A DNA stretch of 64,000 nucleotides from Streptomyces harbinensis. GTDB lineage: Bacteria > Actinomycetota > Actinomycetes > Streptomycetales > Streptomycetaceae. This document shows positions 24,962 through 33,620 of the stretch, piece after piece. Positions within the stretch are counted from its first letter, which is position 1; every line of letters begins with the position of its first letter. The translations under genes were made by a program, and so were the position numbers. The DNA lies in assembly GCF_900116145.1 (NCBI RefSeq), contig NZ_FPAB01000003.1, forward strand, positions 434,184 to 498,183, written 5' to 3'. The notes below the pieces were generated by a model that was not told where the DNA came from, searched no databases, and saw only the letters and a list, made by a program, of their open reading frames with translations.

Positions 24962-26182
24962 GTGGATCAACGGGAACAGCGGGTCGTCATCGCCGGGGCC
25001 GGACTCGCCGGCACCCGGACCGCCGTGCTGCTGCGCGAAGCGGGCTTCACCGGCACCATCACCGTGGCGGGCGCCGAGCGCCACCGCCCCTACGACCGGC
25101 CGCCGCTCTCCAAGGACGTCCTGCTCGGCACCGCCGAAGGCGCCCCGCTCGACGTGGACTTCGACGCCCTCGGCATCGAACTCCTGCTGGGTCGCACCGC
25201 CACCGGCATCGACGCCACCGCCCGCACCCTGCTCACCGACGCCGGCCCCCTCCCGTACGACCGGCTGGTCATCGCCACCGGCGCCGAGGCGCTCACCCTG
25301 CCCGGCAGCGCCGGCCTGCCCGGCGTCCACGTGCTGCGCACCCTGGACGACGCCGCCCGGCTCCGGCCGCTGCTGGCCGCCCGCGGCTCGCTGATCGCGG
25401 TCGGCGCCGGCTGGATCGGCGCCGAGGCCGCCACCGCCGCCCGCGCCGCCGGGGCCGCCGTCACCGTCCTCGAAGCCGCCCCCCACCCGCTGCCCGGCGC
25501 CCTGCCGCCCCGGCTCACCGAACCCATGCGGCAGTGGTACGAGCAGGCCGGCGCCCGGCTGCGCACCGGCGCCCGGGTGGCCGCCGTCCGCCCCGGCGAG
25601 GTGGAACTGGCCGGTGGCGAGGTGCTGGGCGCCGACGCCGTCCTGATCGGCATCGGCTCCCGCCCCGCCACCGGCTGGCTGGCCGGCAGCGGCGTCGCCC
25701 TCGCCCCCGACGGCTCGGTCCGCGCCGACGACCGGCTGCGCACCACCCTGCCCGGGGTGTACGCGGTCGGCGACTGCGCCTCCTTCCCCTCCGCCCGCTA
25801 CGGGCGCCGGCTGCTGGTGCACCACTGGGACAACGCCCAGGCCGGGCCCGCCACGGTCGCCGCCCACCTCACCGGCACGGGGGACGCGGCGTACGACCCG
25901 GTGCCGTACTTCTGGAGCGAGCAGTTCGGCCGGTTCGTCCAGTACGCCGGGCAGCACGGCCCGGACGACACCCTGCTGTGGCGTGGCGACCCGGGCGCGG
26001 ACGGCTCGACCGGCGCCTGGACGGTGTGCTGGCTCGGCCCGGACGGCACGCTGCGCGCGGTGTGCGCCGTGGACCGGCCCCGCGACCTGGCCCAGGGCCG
26101 CCGGCTCGTCGCACGCGGCGCCCGGCTCGACCCCGCGCGGGCCGCCGACCCCGCCGTACCGCTGAAGAACGCCCTCGCCTGA
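24962..26182 (+). CDS. FAD/NAD(P)H-dependent oxidoreductase, ferredoxin-reductase type
   Basis: A 406-residue pyridine nucleotide-disulfide-type reductase. The FAD motif is VVIAGAGLAGTRTAVLLREA at the N-terminus; the NAD(P) motif is IAVGAGWIGAEAATAA (about 140-155); YAVGDCASFP binds FAD near residue 265. A C-terminal reductase domain (about 315-400) resembles rhodocoxin and putidaredoxin reductases, which feed electrons to ferredoxins for P450s or dioxygenases. Partner unknown. GTG 24962 is preferred because TAGGGT ends 7 nt before it; an in-frame GTG at 24953 would lie inside that -10 element. It is divergent from thiO. Confidence 0.85.
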   Translation: MDQREQRVVIAGAGLAGTRTAVLLREAGFTGTITVAGAERHRPYDRPPLSKDVLLGTAEGAPLDVDFDALGIELLLGRTATGIDATARTLLTDAGPLPYDRLVIATGAEALTLPGSAGLPGVHVLRTLDDAARLRPLLAARGSLIAVGAGWIGAEAATAARAAGAAVTVLEAAPHPLPGALPPRLTEPMRQWYEQAGARLRTGARVAAVRPGEVELAGGEVLGADAVLIGIGSRPATGWLAGSGVALAPDGSVRADDRLRTTLPGVYAVGDCASFPSARYGRRLLVHHWDNAQAGPATVAAHLTGTGDAAYDPVPYFWSEQFGRFVQYAGQHGPDDTLLWRGDPGADGSTGAWTVCWLGPDGTLRAVCAVDRPRDLAQGRRLVARGARLDPARAADPAVPLKNALA

Positions 26183-26260
26183 CCCCGGCCGCGGCCGCCC
26201 CCGTCCCTCTGCTGCCACTCCCCGATGACGGCTGTCGGTGGGAGGTGGCAGGCTTGAGGC

Positions 26261-26626
26261 GTGACCGAGATTGATGTGAAAACCGATGCTCTCGTCCCCT
26301 CCTGGCTCACCCTCCCCGACATCGCGGAAGAGCTGGACCTGGAAGTGAACCGGGTACGGCAGCTGATCAAGGAAGGCCAGCTGATCGCCGTGCGCCGGGG
26401 CGAGAATCGGGTGCTCCAGGTGCCGTCCGCCTTCATCGGCGAGGGCAGGATCGTCAAGGGCCTCGTGGGCACCCTGACGCTGCTGCGCGACGACGGCTTC
26501 ACCGACGAGGAAATGCTGGAGTGGCTCTTCACCCCCGACGACAGCCTGCCCGGCACCCCGGCCGAGGCCCTGCGGCAGAACCGCGGGAGCGAGGTCAAGC
26601 GGCGGGCCCAGGCCCTGGCCGTGTGA
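26261..26626 (+). CDS. Rv2175c-like DNA-binding protein
   Basis: A 121-residue protein with a winged-helix/MerR-like N-terminus: WLTLPDIAEELDLEVNRVRQ, then LIKEGQLIAVRRGEN. A conserved C-terminal half follows (VPSAFIGEGRIVKGLVGTLT, LLRDDGFTDEEMLEWLFTPD). It matches Mycobacterium Rv2175c, a DNA-binding substrate of the Ser/Thr kinase PknL. A phosphorylatable Thr near the N-terminus (Thr2 or Thr8) would fit, but this is inference. The start GTG 26261 lies 6 nt after a weak -10 (CAGGCT), so the message may be leaderless. Confidence 0.85.
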   Translation: MTEIDVKTDALVPSWLTLPDIAEELDLEVNRVRQLIKEGQLIAVRRGENRVLQVPSAFIGEGRIVKGLVGTLTLLRDDGFTDEEMLEWLFTPDDSLPGTPAEALRQNRGSEVKRRAQALAV

Positions 26627-26733
26627 CCGGCTGAACCGGTGGGCGGTGGTGCGGCAGGCCGCGCCACCGCCCACCGCCACGAGCACCGCCACGCCCACCG
26701 CACCACATCCGTTCACCACCACGAGGGGGAGCC

Positions 26734-27369
26734 GTGACCGACGGCATCGCCGCCGCCCGGCTGTATCTGTGCACCGACGCCAGAAAGCGCCAGGGCGACC
26801 TGCCCGACTTCCTGGACGCGGTACTGGCCGGCGGCGTCGACATCGTGCAGCTGCGCGACAAGAGCCTGGAGGCCGCCGAGGAGCTGGAACTGCTGGAGGT
26901 CTTCGCCGACGCCTGCCGGCGGCACGGCCGGCTGCTCGCGGTCAACGACCGGGCGGACGTCGCGCACGCCGCGCGCGCCGGCGTGCTCCACCTCGGCCAG
27001 GGCGACCTGCCGGTGCCCGCCGCCCGCGCGCTGCTCGGCGACGGCGTGCGCATCGGCCGCTCCACCCACAGCCCGGAGCAGGTGGACGCCGCCCTCGTCC
27101 AGCCCGGCGTCGACTACTTCTGCACCGGCCCCGTCTGGCCCACCCCCACCAAGCCCGGCCGGGCCGCCCCCGGGCTGCCGCTGGTGCGCTACGCCGCCTC
27201 GCTGCGCCCCGCCCGCCCCTGGTTCGCGATCGGCGGCATCGACGCGGGCAATCTCGACCAGGTGCTGGAGGCCGGAGCCCGGCGCATCGTGGTGGTCCGG
27301 GCGCTCACCGAGGCCGACGACCCGGGAGCCGCGGCCGGCGCGCTCGCCCGGCGGCTGCGCGCCGGGTGA
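26734..27369 (+). CDS. thiE: Thiamine-phosphate synthase
   Basis: A 211-residue TIM-barrel enzyme. It joins HMP-pyrophosphate and thiazole phosphate into thiamine phosphate. Signature stretches: [101 protein letters not shown] and [19 protein letters not shown] 26734 has GAGGGGGAG upstream. It is not preceded by a TPP riboswitch, unlike the thiOSG operon 2 kb away. Its stop codon lies within the first copy of an 11-bp tandem repeat. Confidence 0.94.
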   Translation: MTDGIAAARLYLCTDARKRQGDLPDFLDAVLAGGVDIVQLRDKSLEAAEELELLEVFADACRRHGRLLAVNDRADVAHAARAGVLHLGQGDLPVPAARALLGDGVRIGRSTHSPEQVDAALVQPGVDYFCTGPVWPTPTKPGRAAPGLPLVRYAASLRPARPWFAIGGIDAGNLDQVLEAGARRIVVVRALTEADDPGAAAGALARRLRAG

Positions 27370-27406
27370 GTGGCGGGTGAGCGTCGGGTGAGCGCCGGGT
27401 GAGCGC
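27364..27406 (+). repeat. Four tandem copies of an 11-bp repeat at the thiE 3' end
   Basis: The unit GGGTGAGCGYC occurs at 27364, 27375, 27386 and 27397 (first copy GGGTGAGTGGC, last partial). The first copy contains the thiE TGA, and each unit carries an additional TGA. Function unknown; slippage is the likely origin. Confidence 0.85.
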
Positions 27407-27469
27407 GCACGCCCGTCCGGGGACCGGACACGCGTGGGAGATCGCCGGTGCGCTGGGTAGCCTGCGCGC

Positions 27470-28408
27470 ATGGCCCTTGGGATTCCGTCCACGATGAATG
27501 ACCGGGCGCACACGGTGCGCGATCTCCTCGCCGCCGGCAAGCGTTCCTACTCCTTCGAATTCACCCCGCCCAGGACCGAGCAGGGTGAGCGCACCCTGTG
27601 GAACGCCATCCGCCGCGTCGAGGCCGTGGGCCCGACCTTCGTGTCCGTGACCTACGGAGCAGGCGGCTCCTCCCGCGAGCGCACCGTGCGGGCCACCGAG
27701 CGGATCGCCACCGAGACGACCCTCACCCCGGTCGCCCACCTCACGGCCGTCAACCACTCCGTGTCCGAGCTGCGCAACATCATCGGCCAGTACGCGGACG
27801 GCGGCATCCGCAACATGCTGGCCCTGCGCGGCGACCCGCCCGGCGACCCGATGGGGGAGTGGGTGCCGCACCCGCGCGGTGTGATGTACGCCGCTGAACT
27901 GGTCAGCCTGATCAAGGAGTCGGGCGATTTCTGTGTCGGGGTCGCGGCATTTCCGGAGATGCATCCGCGATCCACCGACTGGGAGACGGATATCCGGCAT
28001 TTCATCAACAAGTGCCGGGCCGGGGCCGACTTCGCGCTCACCCAGATGTTCTTCAACCCCGAGGACTACCTGCGGCTTCGTGACCGGGTGGCCGCCGCCG
28101 GATGCGATGTCCCGATCATCCCGGAAATCATGCCGATCGCGAATCTGCGGCAGATCGAACGCTTCAAGCAGCTCAGCAACTCCACCTTCCCCGAAGAGCT
28201 GGAGAATCGGCTCCGCGCGGTCAAGGACGATCCGATGGCTGTACGCTCGGTCGGGATCGAGTTCGCCACCGAGTTGTGTGCGCGGTTGATGGAAGAGGAC
28301 ATCCCCGGTCTGCACTTCGTCACGCTGAACACCACGCTGCACTCGACGGCGACGCTGGACGTCTACAAGAACCTCGGTCTGCACCGGGCGGACCTCGAAC
28401 ACGGCTGA
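27470..28408 (+). CDS. metF: 5,10-methylenetetrahydrofolate reductase
   Basis: A 312-residue FAD-dependent TIM-barrel reductase that makes 5-methyl-THF for methionine synthesis. Landmarks: [20 protein letters not shown] with the catalytic Glu, [61 protein letters not shown] and [22 protein letters not shown] 27470 sits 6 nt after TAGCCT (27458-27463), indicating a leaderless mRNA; the conserved part starts about 25 residues in. It is followed 21 nt later by a membrane-protein gene. Confidence 0.95.
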   Translation: MALGIPSTMNDRAHTVRDLLAAGKRSYSFEFTPPRTEQGERTLWNAIRRVEAVGPTFVSVTYGAGGSSRERTVRATERIATETTLTPVAHLTAVNHSVSELRNIIGQYADGGIRNMLALRGDPPGDPMGEWVPHPRGVMYAAELVSLIKESGDFCVGVAAFPEMHPRSTDWETDIRHFINKCRAGADFALTQMFFNPEDYLRLRDRVAAAGCDVPIIPEIMPIANLRQIERFKQLSNSTFPEELENRLRAVKDDPMAVRSVGIEFATELCARLMEEDIPGLHFVTLNTTLHSTATLDVYKNLGLHRADLEHG

Positions 28409-28429
28409 GCACAGCTGAGAGGGGCGTAC

Positions 28430-29365
28430 ATGGGCTGGACGGTCCTCTACATCGCGTTCGGAATCGTCTCCCTGTGGCTGCTGGGCGAGGTCCTGCTCCA
28501 GTACAAGGCCAGACTCCGCTGGCGGCTGCTCGCCTTCTTCGGGTTCCTGGCCGTGGTGTTCGGCGTGATCCTGCCCTACGTGCCGGTGATCGCGCTGGGC
28601 ACCGTCGCGTTCGCGACCGGCCAGACCTTCGTGACGCTGTCCTTCCGGCGCGGCTTCTCCACCGGCTGGGCGCTCGGCGGCCGGCCGGGCAACAGCAAGC
28701 GGCGGCGCCGCGAAGGCGGCGACGAGCCGGTGGAGATGCGCCCGATGGACCCGGTCGGCGAGGACGAGACCGGCCACGACGCCCCGCCGCCCCCGCCCGC
28801 CCCGCCGGGCGAGGCGCTGGGCCAGGAGAGCGGCGGCTACGACGAGTGGGGGCAGCCCCTGCCCGCGCAGCAGCAGCCGCAGCACGGGCAGCCGCCGCAG
28901 GGCCAGGACCCGGACCAGGACCTGTACGCGGCGGCGCAGCAGCCCCAGGAGACGGTGTACGGGGACGGCTACCACGACCAGCGGCAGCAGCCGTACGCCG
29001 AGCCGTACGCGGGTGCCACGGCCGGTTACGAGAGCGGCGGGTACGACACCGGCGCGGGCTACGACGGTTACGGCACCCCGTACGGCGAGCAGCAGGGCGC
29101 GCCGGGGCAGCAGCAGTACCAGCAGGACTACGGCAACCAGTGGCAGCAGACCGCCGACGCGTACTACCAGGAGACGCCGCCCGGCGGCGTCTGGGTCCCG
29201 CAGCAGCGCGAGACCGCCGCCACCGGTGCCCCGGCCCAGGACGGCGGCTACGGCTACCCGCCCCAGCAGGACCCCTACCCCCAGCAGCCACCACAGCCCC
29301 AGCAGAACGGCTACGACCCGGCGGCGGACCAGGGGTACTACTACAACGAGCAGCAGCGCTACTGA
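28430..29365 (+). CDS. Membrane protein with long prion-like Gln/Tyr/Gly-rich cytoplasmic tail
   Basis: A 311-residue protein of unknown function. The first ~95 residues hold two or three membrane helices (VLYIAFGIVSLWLLGEVLLQ; LAFFGFLAVVFGVILPYVPV; IALGTVAFATGQTFVTLSF). After a basic stretch (NSKRRRREGG) the remaining ~210 residues are disordered, with QQQPQHGQPPQGQ, YDTGAGYDGYGTPYGEQQ and a C-terminal YYYNEQQRY. This Q/Y/G/P-rich composition is like phase-separating or prion-like domains. Homologues sit after metF in other Streptomyces. No start ambiguity: ATG 28430 follows GAGAGGGG. Confidence 0.7.
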   Translation: MGWTVLYIAFGIVSLWLLGEVLLQYKARLRWRLLAFFGFLAVVFGVILPYVPVIALGTVAFATGQTFVTLSFRRGFSTGWALGGRPGNSKRRRREGGDEPVEMRPMDPVGEDETGHDAPPPPPAPPGEALGQESGGYDEWGQPLPAQQQPQHGQPPQGQDPDQDLYAAAQQPQETVYGDGYHDQRQQPYAEPYAGATAGYESGGYDTGAGYDGYGTPYGEQQGAPGQQQYQQDYGNQWQQTADAYYQETPPGGVWVPQQRETAATGAPAQDGGYGYPPQQDPYPQQPPQPQQNGYDPAADQGYYYNEQQRY

Positions 29366-29578
29366 CCCGGCCGCGGGCCCGCCGCCACGGGGGCTGTCCG
29401 CCGGGCTGCCTCTCCGCGTCCTTCGACAAGCCCCGGCCACGCCACCGTCGGGGCATCCGGGCCCCCGGGTGGAGTGCCCGCCGCCCCGTCGCCGGGCTAC
29501 GCCCCGCACCGGGGGCACCTCCCGGCCGCCGGACTGGGGGAGACGCGGGCCCGACCGGCGCTCTGTGTCGGAAAGACC

Positions 29579-31006
29579 CTAGTACGAGCCCCGCCAGCCG
29601 GGCCCTTCGACGATCAGACCGGTGACCAGCGCGCCCGTCATGCCGGCGTGGGCCAGGCCGCCGCCCGGGTGGGCGGCGGAACCGGCGCGCCAGGTGCCGG
29701 GAAGGCGGCCCGTGTTGGGCGCGGCCAGCAGCGCGCCGTCCGCGCCCGCCAGGGCGGGCGGCGGGATGACGCCGCCCGGCAGGCCCGTCTCCCGTTCGAC
29801 GTCCAGTGGCGTGCGGACCTCCTGCCAGCGGATGTTCTCCAGCCCCGCGGCGGCGAGCAGCCGCCGCGTCCAGCGGTCGGCCGTCGCGGCGTCCCGCCAG
29901 TCCACGGCGCCCTGCGGCGGGGCCATCGCCGACACCACCGCCGTGTGGTGGTCCCCGGCGCCCTCGCCCGGCCACAGCGTGGCGTCGTCGGGGCGCAGCA
30001 CCCGCACCGCGGGGCCGCCGTCCGCCGGGTGCACCAGCAGCCGGTGCGGGGCCTGCGGCGGGCGGGGCCCGTCCAGCGCCACCAGGACGGTGAACCGGCT
30101 CTCGCCCGGCGGCGGCGCCCCCAGACCCGGCGCGCTCCACACCACGTGCTCGGCCGCCACCCGCTCGCCGCCGGCCAGTTCCACGCCCGCCGCCCGGCCG
30201 TCCCGTTCCAGGACGCGCCGCGCCGTGGCACCGAAGACGAACTCCACGCCGCGTTCCTCGCACCGCAAGCGCACCGCCTCCACCAGCGCGGCGATGCCGC
30301 CCACCGGATACCAGGTGCCGAACGTCTGCTCCACATAGGCCAGGACGGCCGCCGAGGCCGGCGCCCGCTCCGGGGCCACGCCCCACTCGGCGACGGTGGC
30401 GGCCAGCATCGCCGTCAGCCGCGGGTCGCCCAGCTCCCGCTCGGCCACCCCGGCAAGCGTCGGCGGCCCGGCGGGCACCGCCCGGCGGCGCAGCAGCCCG
30501 GTGCGCCGCGCGGGCGGCAGCGGGTAGCGGTCGGCCACCAGCGCGGCCCGCCCGGCGGCCGAGGTCAGCGGCTCCTCCACCAGCGGCCGGCGGGTGGCCT
30601 CCCAGGTCTGCCGGGCGCGCCCCTGGAACGCGTGCCACCGCTCGCCCGCCCCGGCGCCCAGCGCCGTGTCCAGGGCATGGCCCACCCCGCCCCGGGAGAA
30701 GCCGGGCAGCCGCAGCCGGGTGCCGTCCGCGAACAGGTGCTCGGCGGCCGGATCGACCTGCCGCAGTTCGACGCACTCCTCCAGGGGGCGCTTGCCGGTC
30801 TTGACGAACACGTCCCGCCACACCGCCGGCAGCCACAGCAGCCCGGGTCCGGTGTCGAAGACGAAGCCGTCGCGCTCGAACCGTCCCGCCGCGCCGCCCG
30901 CCCGCTCGCCGCGCTCCAGCACCGTCACCCGGTGCCCCGCCACGGCCAGCCGGGCCGCCGTCGCCATGCCGCCCATACCGGCACCGACCACCACCACTCG
31001 CGCCAT
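29579..31006 (-). CDS. Phytoene desaturase-like FAD-dependent oxidoreductase
   Basis: A 475-residue protein of the CrtI/amine-oxidase superfamily. The N-terminal FAD motif is VVVVGAGMGGMATAARLAVA, followed by VTVLERGERAGGAAGRF and FVFDTGPGLLWLP. The C-terminal region has NTGRLPGTWRAGSAAHPGGG and LAHAGMTGALVTGLI, the usual FAD-binding end. Related enzymes desaturate, isomerise or ketolate carotenoids, but no crtB, crtE or other carotenoid gene is nearby, so the substrate is open. ATG 31006 is chosen: TAGGGT (minus, 31019-31014) lies 7 nt before it, giving a leaderless message. Confidence 0.82.
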   Translation of the reverse strand: MARVVVVGAGMGGMATAARLAVAGHRVTVLERGERAGGAAGRFERDGFVFDTGPGLLWLPAVWRDVFVKTGKRPLEECVELRQVDPAAEHLFADGTRLRLPGFSRGGVGHALDTALGAGAGERWHAFQGRARQTWEATRRPLVEEPLTSAAGRAALVADRYPLPPARRTGLLRRRAVPAGPPTLAGVAERELGDPRLTAMLAATVAEWGVAPERAPASAAVLAYVEQTFGTWYPVGGIAALVEAVRLRCEERGVEFVFGATARRVLERDGRAAGVELAGGERVAAEHVVWSAPGLGAPPPGESRFTVLVALDGPRPPQAPHRLLVHPADGGPAVRVLRPDDATLWPGEGAGDHHTAVVSAMAPPQGAVDWRDAATADRWTRRLLAAAGLENIRWQEVRTPLDVERETGLPGGVIPPPALAGADGALLAAPNTGRLPGTWRAGSAAHPGGGLAHAGMTGALVTGLIVEGPGWRGSY

Positions 31007-31024
31007 GCGCCCGACCCTATCCAA

Positions 31025-31257
31025 GGCCCCTTCGGCCCCCGCCCGGCCCCCGGCGGGTACCTACGCGGACCGGCGCGTACTCAGAGCCGGGATGAGTACC
31101 GGGATGAGCATCAGCGCGGATGGGCCCGCCGGTCCCCGGACGGCACTGTGGTGGTCGAGCAGGGGAACCGGGACGCACCGCCGGCACGGGGCGGCGGAGC
31201 GGCCCGGGCCCCCGCTGCCCGTCCGCGCCTCCCGCCGGCGCGGCCCGGGGCGCGGGC
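31025..31257. other. Gene-free stretch between the oxidoreductase and tetR
   Basis: About 230 bp with no coding frame I can support. It is GC-rich and serves as upstream region of the oxidoreductase and downstream region of the TetR gene; no clear hairpin terminator is seen. Confidence 0.4.
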
Positions 31258-31875
31258 TCAGCCCGCCGCCACCCGGACCCGGCCGTGCAGCAGCCGGGAC
31301 AGCGCCAGATGGACCTCGCGCAGCGGCCGTTCGGGATGGAACGAGAGCCAGTCGAGCGCCCCCACCAGGATCATTCCCACTAACGCGCCCGCCGTCAGCT
31401 CCACGTCCAGCGCCGGATCGAGCTCCCCGTCCTTCACCCCTTCGTGCAGGACCCGCTCCACCACGTCGACGGCCTGCTGCCGCGCGGACACCACGGTCGC
31501 GTGCCACGCCCGGTGGGTGCGCCACAGCTCTGCCATGAGCAGCCGGGTCAGCGACGGGTTCCGTTCGATGAACACCAGCCCCGCCAGCGCCGCCGCCGAC
31601 AGCCGGCCGACCGCGTCCGCGCCGCGCTCCAGCGCCGCCTCGTCCGCCCGGCGCAGCTCGGCGGCCAGCCGGTCCACCCCGTCCCGCAGCACTTCCTCGA
31701 ACAGCTCGGTCTTCCCGGCGAAGTTGTAGTACACGGTGCCCTTGGCGACCCCGGCGCGCTCGGCGATCTCCTCCACGGTGGTGGCGGAGAAACCCTGTTC
31801 GGCGATGAGTGTCACCGCCGCGTCGTAGAGCCTTTGCCGCGTCGCGTTGCGACGGTTGCTGATCGCGCGTGTCAT
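31258..31875 (-). CDS. TetR-family transcriptional regulator
   Basis: A 205-residue repressor. The N-terminal HTH is TRQRLYDAAVTLIAEQGFSA, then TTVEEIAERAGVAKGTVYYN, followed by FAGKTELFEEVLRD. The remaining helical domain (about 70-200) is a TetR_C type ligand-binding and dimer domain. It is divergent from the SAV_6107-like gene across 170 bp. A short palindrome ATGC GTCA GCAT at 31964-31975, within this gap, could be its operator. Ligand and targets unknown. Confidence 0.85.
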   Translation of the reverse strand: MTRAISNRRNATRQRLYDAAVTLIAEQGFSATTVEEIAERAGVAKGTVYYNFAGKTELFEEVLRDGVDRLAAELRRADEAALERGADAVGRLSAAALAGLVFIERNPSLTRLLMAELWRTHRAWHATVVSARQQAVDVVERVLHEGVKDGELDPALDVELTAGALVGMILVGALDWLSFHPERPLREVHLALSRLLHGRVRVAAG

Positions 31876-32045
31876 GCGCCGATTCTCCCCCCACTCCAGG
31901 GCTGTTGAGGTCCGCGGGGCGCAAGTGCAGGTGTTTGCAGTGCTCAGCGCGGATTGTCAGTGGCATGCGTCAGCATGTGCCGTGATGCGAAGAACGGACC
32001 CACTCGACCAGAGCTGAACCGCCGAATGACGACAGGAGGCTCGTC

Positions 32046-32513
32046 ATGACCGGATTCCCCGCCGACGTCCACCGGGTGCCCCGCCGCGCCCCGGTGCCGG
32101 CCGCCGTGCTCGATCTGCTGGACCAGGCCGACCGGGGCCTGGCCGAGGCCGCCGTGCTGCCCGACCCGGGCGACGCGTACGTGGCGGCCCATCTCGCCGC
32201 GCTGCGTGCCGCCGCCGCGGTGGTGGCCGCCCGGGGCCGGCCCGAGCCGACCGCCCGGGGGCGCAGCCGGATCCGCAGCGTGTGGGAGGTGCTGCCCGAG
32301 ATCGCGCCGGAGCTGGCCGAGTGGAGCACCCTGTTCGCGGCGAGCGCGGTGCGCCGGGCCCGGATAGACGCGGGCATACGCCGGGCCGCCGATCTTCAGG
32401 AGGCCGCCGAGCTGCGCCGCGCCGCCGGGTTCTTCCTGCGGCTGGTGGAGAGCATGCTCGTCGGGCGGTCCGCGCCGCGGACCGGGGAGCCCGGCGGCCC
32501 GCCGCCGAAGTAG
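32046..32513 (+). CDS. SAV_6107-like HEPN-domain protein
   Basis: A 155-residue helical protein matching the streptomycete SAV_6107 family placed in the HEPN superfamily. Typical parts: AAVLDLLDQADRGLAEAAVL, DAYVAAHLAALRAAAAVVAA, VWEVLPEIAPELAEWSTLFA and AELRRAAGFFLRLVESML. The RxxxxH ribonuclease motif of toxin-type HEPN proteins is not visible, so RNase activity is unlikely. ATG 32046 has AGGAGG upstream. It is followed by a methyltransferase gene 76 nt away on the same strand. Role unknown. Confidence 0.72.
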   Translation: MTGFPADVHRVPRRAPVPAAVLDLLDQADRGLAEAAVLPDPGDAYVAAHLAALRAAAAVVAARGRPEPTARGRSRIRSVWEVLPEIAPELAEWSTLFAASAVRRARIDAGIRRAADLQEAAELRRAAGFFLRLVESMLVGRSAPRTGEPGGPPPK

Positions 32514-32589
32514 GCTGTGGCTGCCCGCGCGCGGCGAGCCCGCGCAGCCGGCCCATCGCAGCACCCAGCACTTCGAGGAGCCGCCCGTC

Positions 32590-33381
32590 ATGCCGTCGAA
32601 CCCCCCGGCCCGGGACGCGGGCGGAGCAGCCGCCCCGGGCCCGCACACGGCGCTGCGCACCGGTGTGGTGTGGGAGGTGCTGCGCCGCACCCTCGGCGAG
32701 CGCGCGGCCGGGACCGGCCGGCCCGCCCTCGACGTGCTGGACACCGGTGGCGGCAGTGGCAGCTTCGCCGTGCCCGTGGCCCGGCTGGGGCACCGGGTGA
32801 CGGTCGTGGACCCGAGCCCGGACGCGCTGTTCGCCCTCGCGCGCCGCGCCGCCGAGGAGGGCGTGGCCGACCGGGTGCACGGAGTGCAGGGCGACACCCA
32901 GGGTCTGCTGGAGGTCGCCGAGCCCGGCGGCTACGACATGGTCTTCTGCCACGGCGTGCTGGAGTACGTGGACGATCCGCGGGCCGGTCTGGCGGCCGTG
33001 GCGGGGGCGCTGCGGCCCGGCGGGGGCACGCTGAGCCTGCTGGCCGCCGGGGTGGGCGGTGCGGTGCTCTCGCGGGCCCTGGCGGGCCGGTTCACCGAGG
33101 CCAGGAGGGCACTGGGCGACCCGGACGGGCGCTGGGGCGAGGCCGACCCGGTGCCGCGCCGCTACACCCCGGCCGAGCTGTCGGCGCTGGTCACCGAGGC
33201 GGGACTGGAGCCGGGGGCGGTGCACGGGGTGCGGATCTTCGCCGATCTGGTGCCCGGCGTGCTGGTGGACACCGAGCCGGACGCGCTGCGCGCGCTGGCC
33301 GCGCTGGAGGCCGAGGCGGCCGAGCTGCCGGCCTTCCAGGCGGTCGCCGGGCAGCTGCATCTGCTCGCCCGGCTGCCCTAG
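32590..33381 (+). CDS. Class I SAM-dependent methyltransferase
   Basis: A 263-residue Rossmann-fold methyltransferase. Motif I is LDVLDTGGGSGSFAVPVARL, motif II RVTVVDPSPDAL, and motif IV in GYDMVFCHGVLEYVDDPRAG, followed by ALRPGGGTLSLLAAG. The HGVLEYVDDP element resembles the CmoM/UbiG-like group, in which small-molecule or tRNA-base methylation is common; the substrate cannot be assigned. ATG 32590 has AGGAGC upstream. It sits with the HEPN-like gene and a DUF3040 gene in an arrangement usual before the dcw region. Confidence 0.82.
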   Translation: MPSNPPARDAGGAAAPGPHTALRTGVVWEVLRRTLGERAAGTGRPALDVLDTGGGSGSFAVPVARLGHRVTVVDPSPDALFALARRAAEEGVADRVHGVQGDTQGLLEVAEPGGYDMVFCHGVLEYVDDPRAGLAAVAGALRPGGGTLSLLAAGVGGAVLSRALAGRFTEARRALGDPDGRWGEADPVPRRYTPAELSALVTEAGLEPGAVHGVRIFADLVPGVLVDTEPDALRALAALEAEAAELPAFQAVAGQLHLLARLP

Positions 33382-33541
33382 ATGGTGCCCGGCGGGCGGC
33401 GGGCCGCCAAATGTGATCTCCGCCCCGTATTATCGGCAGTCAGCCCTCCGGCATGACCGGGGTCCGGGGCGGGAAAGACTTGTCCGATCCCGTGGATCCG
33501 CGTCAGCCGGCGGGTGGGTGAAATTGGCGAACTGGGGTGGG

Positions 33542-33570
33542 TTTCACAGGGACGCTTCCCTGCCTATCCT
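33542..33570 (+). promoter_or_regulatory. DUF3040 gene promoter with inverted repeat in the spacer
   Basis: -35-like TTTCAC (33542-33547) and -10 TATCCT (33565-33570) are 17 bp apart. A perfect repeat CAGGGA CGCT TCCCTG (33547-33562) occupies the spacer, an ideal position for a repressor. Upstream (33508-33541) are several TGGGT/TGGGG blocks and GTGAAA/TTTCAC arms. Confidence 0.5.
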
Positions 33571-33620
33571 GGAAAGAGTCGGAAACGGTCGCCTCCGCGG
33601 CCGGCGAGTAGGAGGACTCC

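Noticed and set aside
27364..27406. CRISPR-like array at the thiE end
   Set aside because: Units are only 11 bp with no spacers; this is a simple tandem repeat.
31964..31975. TetR operator ATGC-GTCA-GCAT
   Set aside because: Arms of 4 bp are too short to be convincing alone; mentioned only in the tetR entry.
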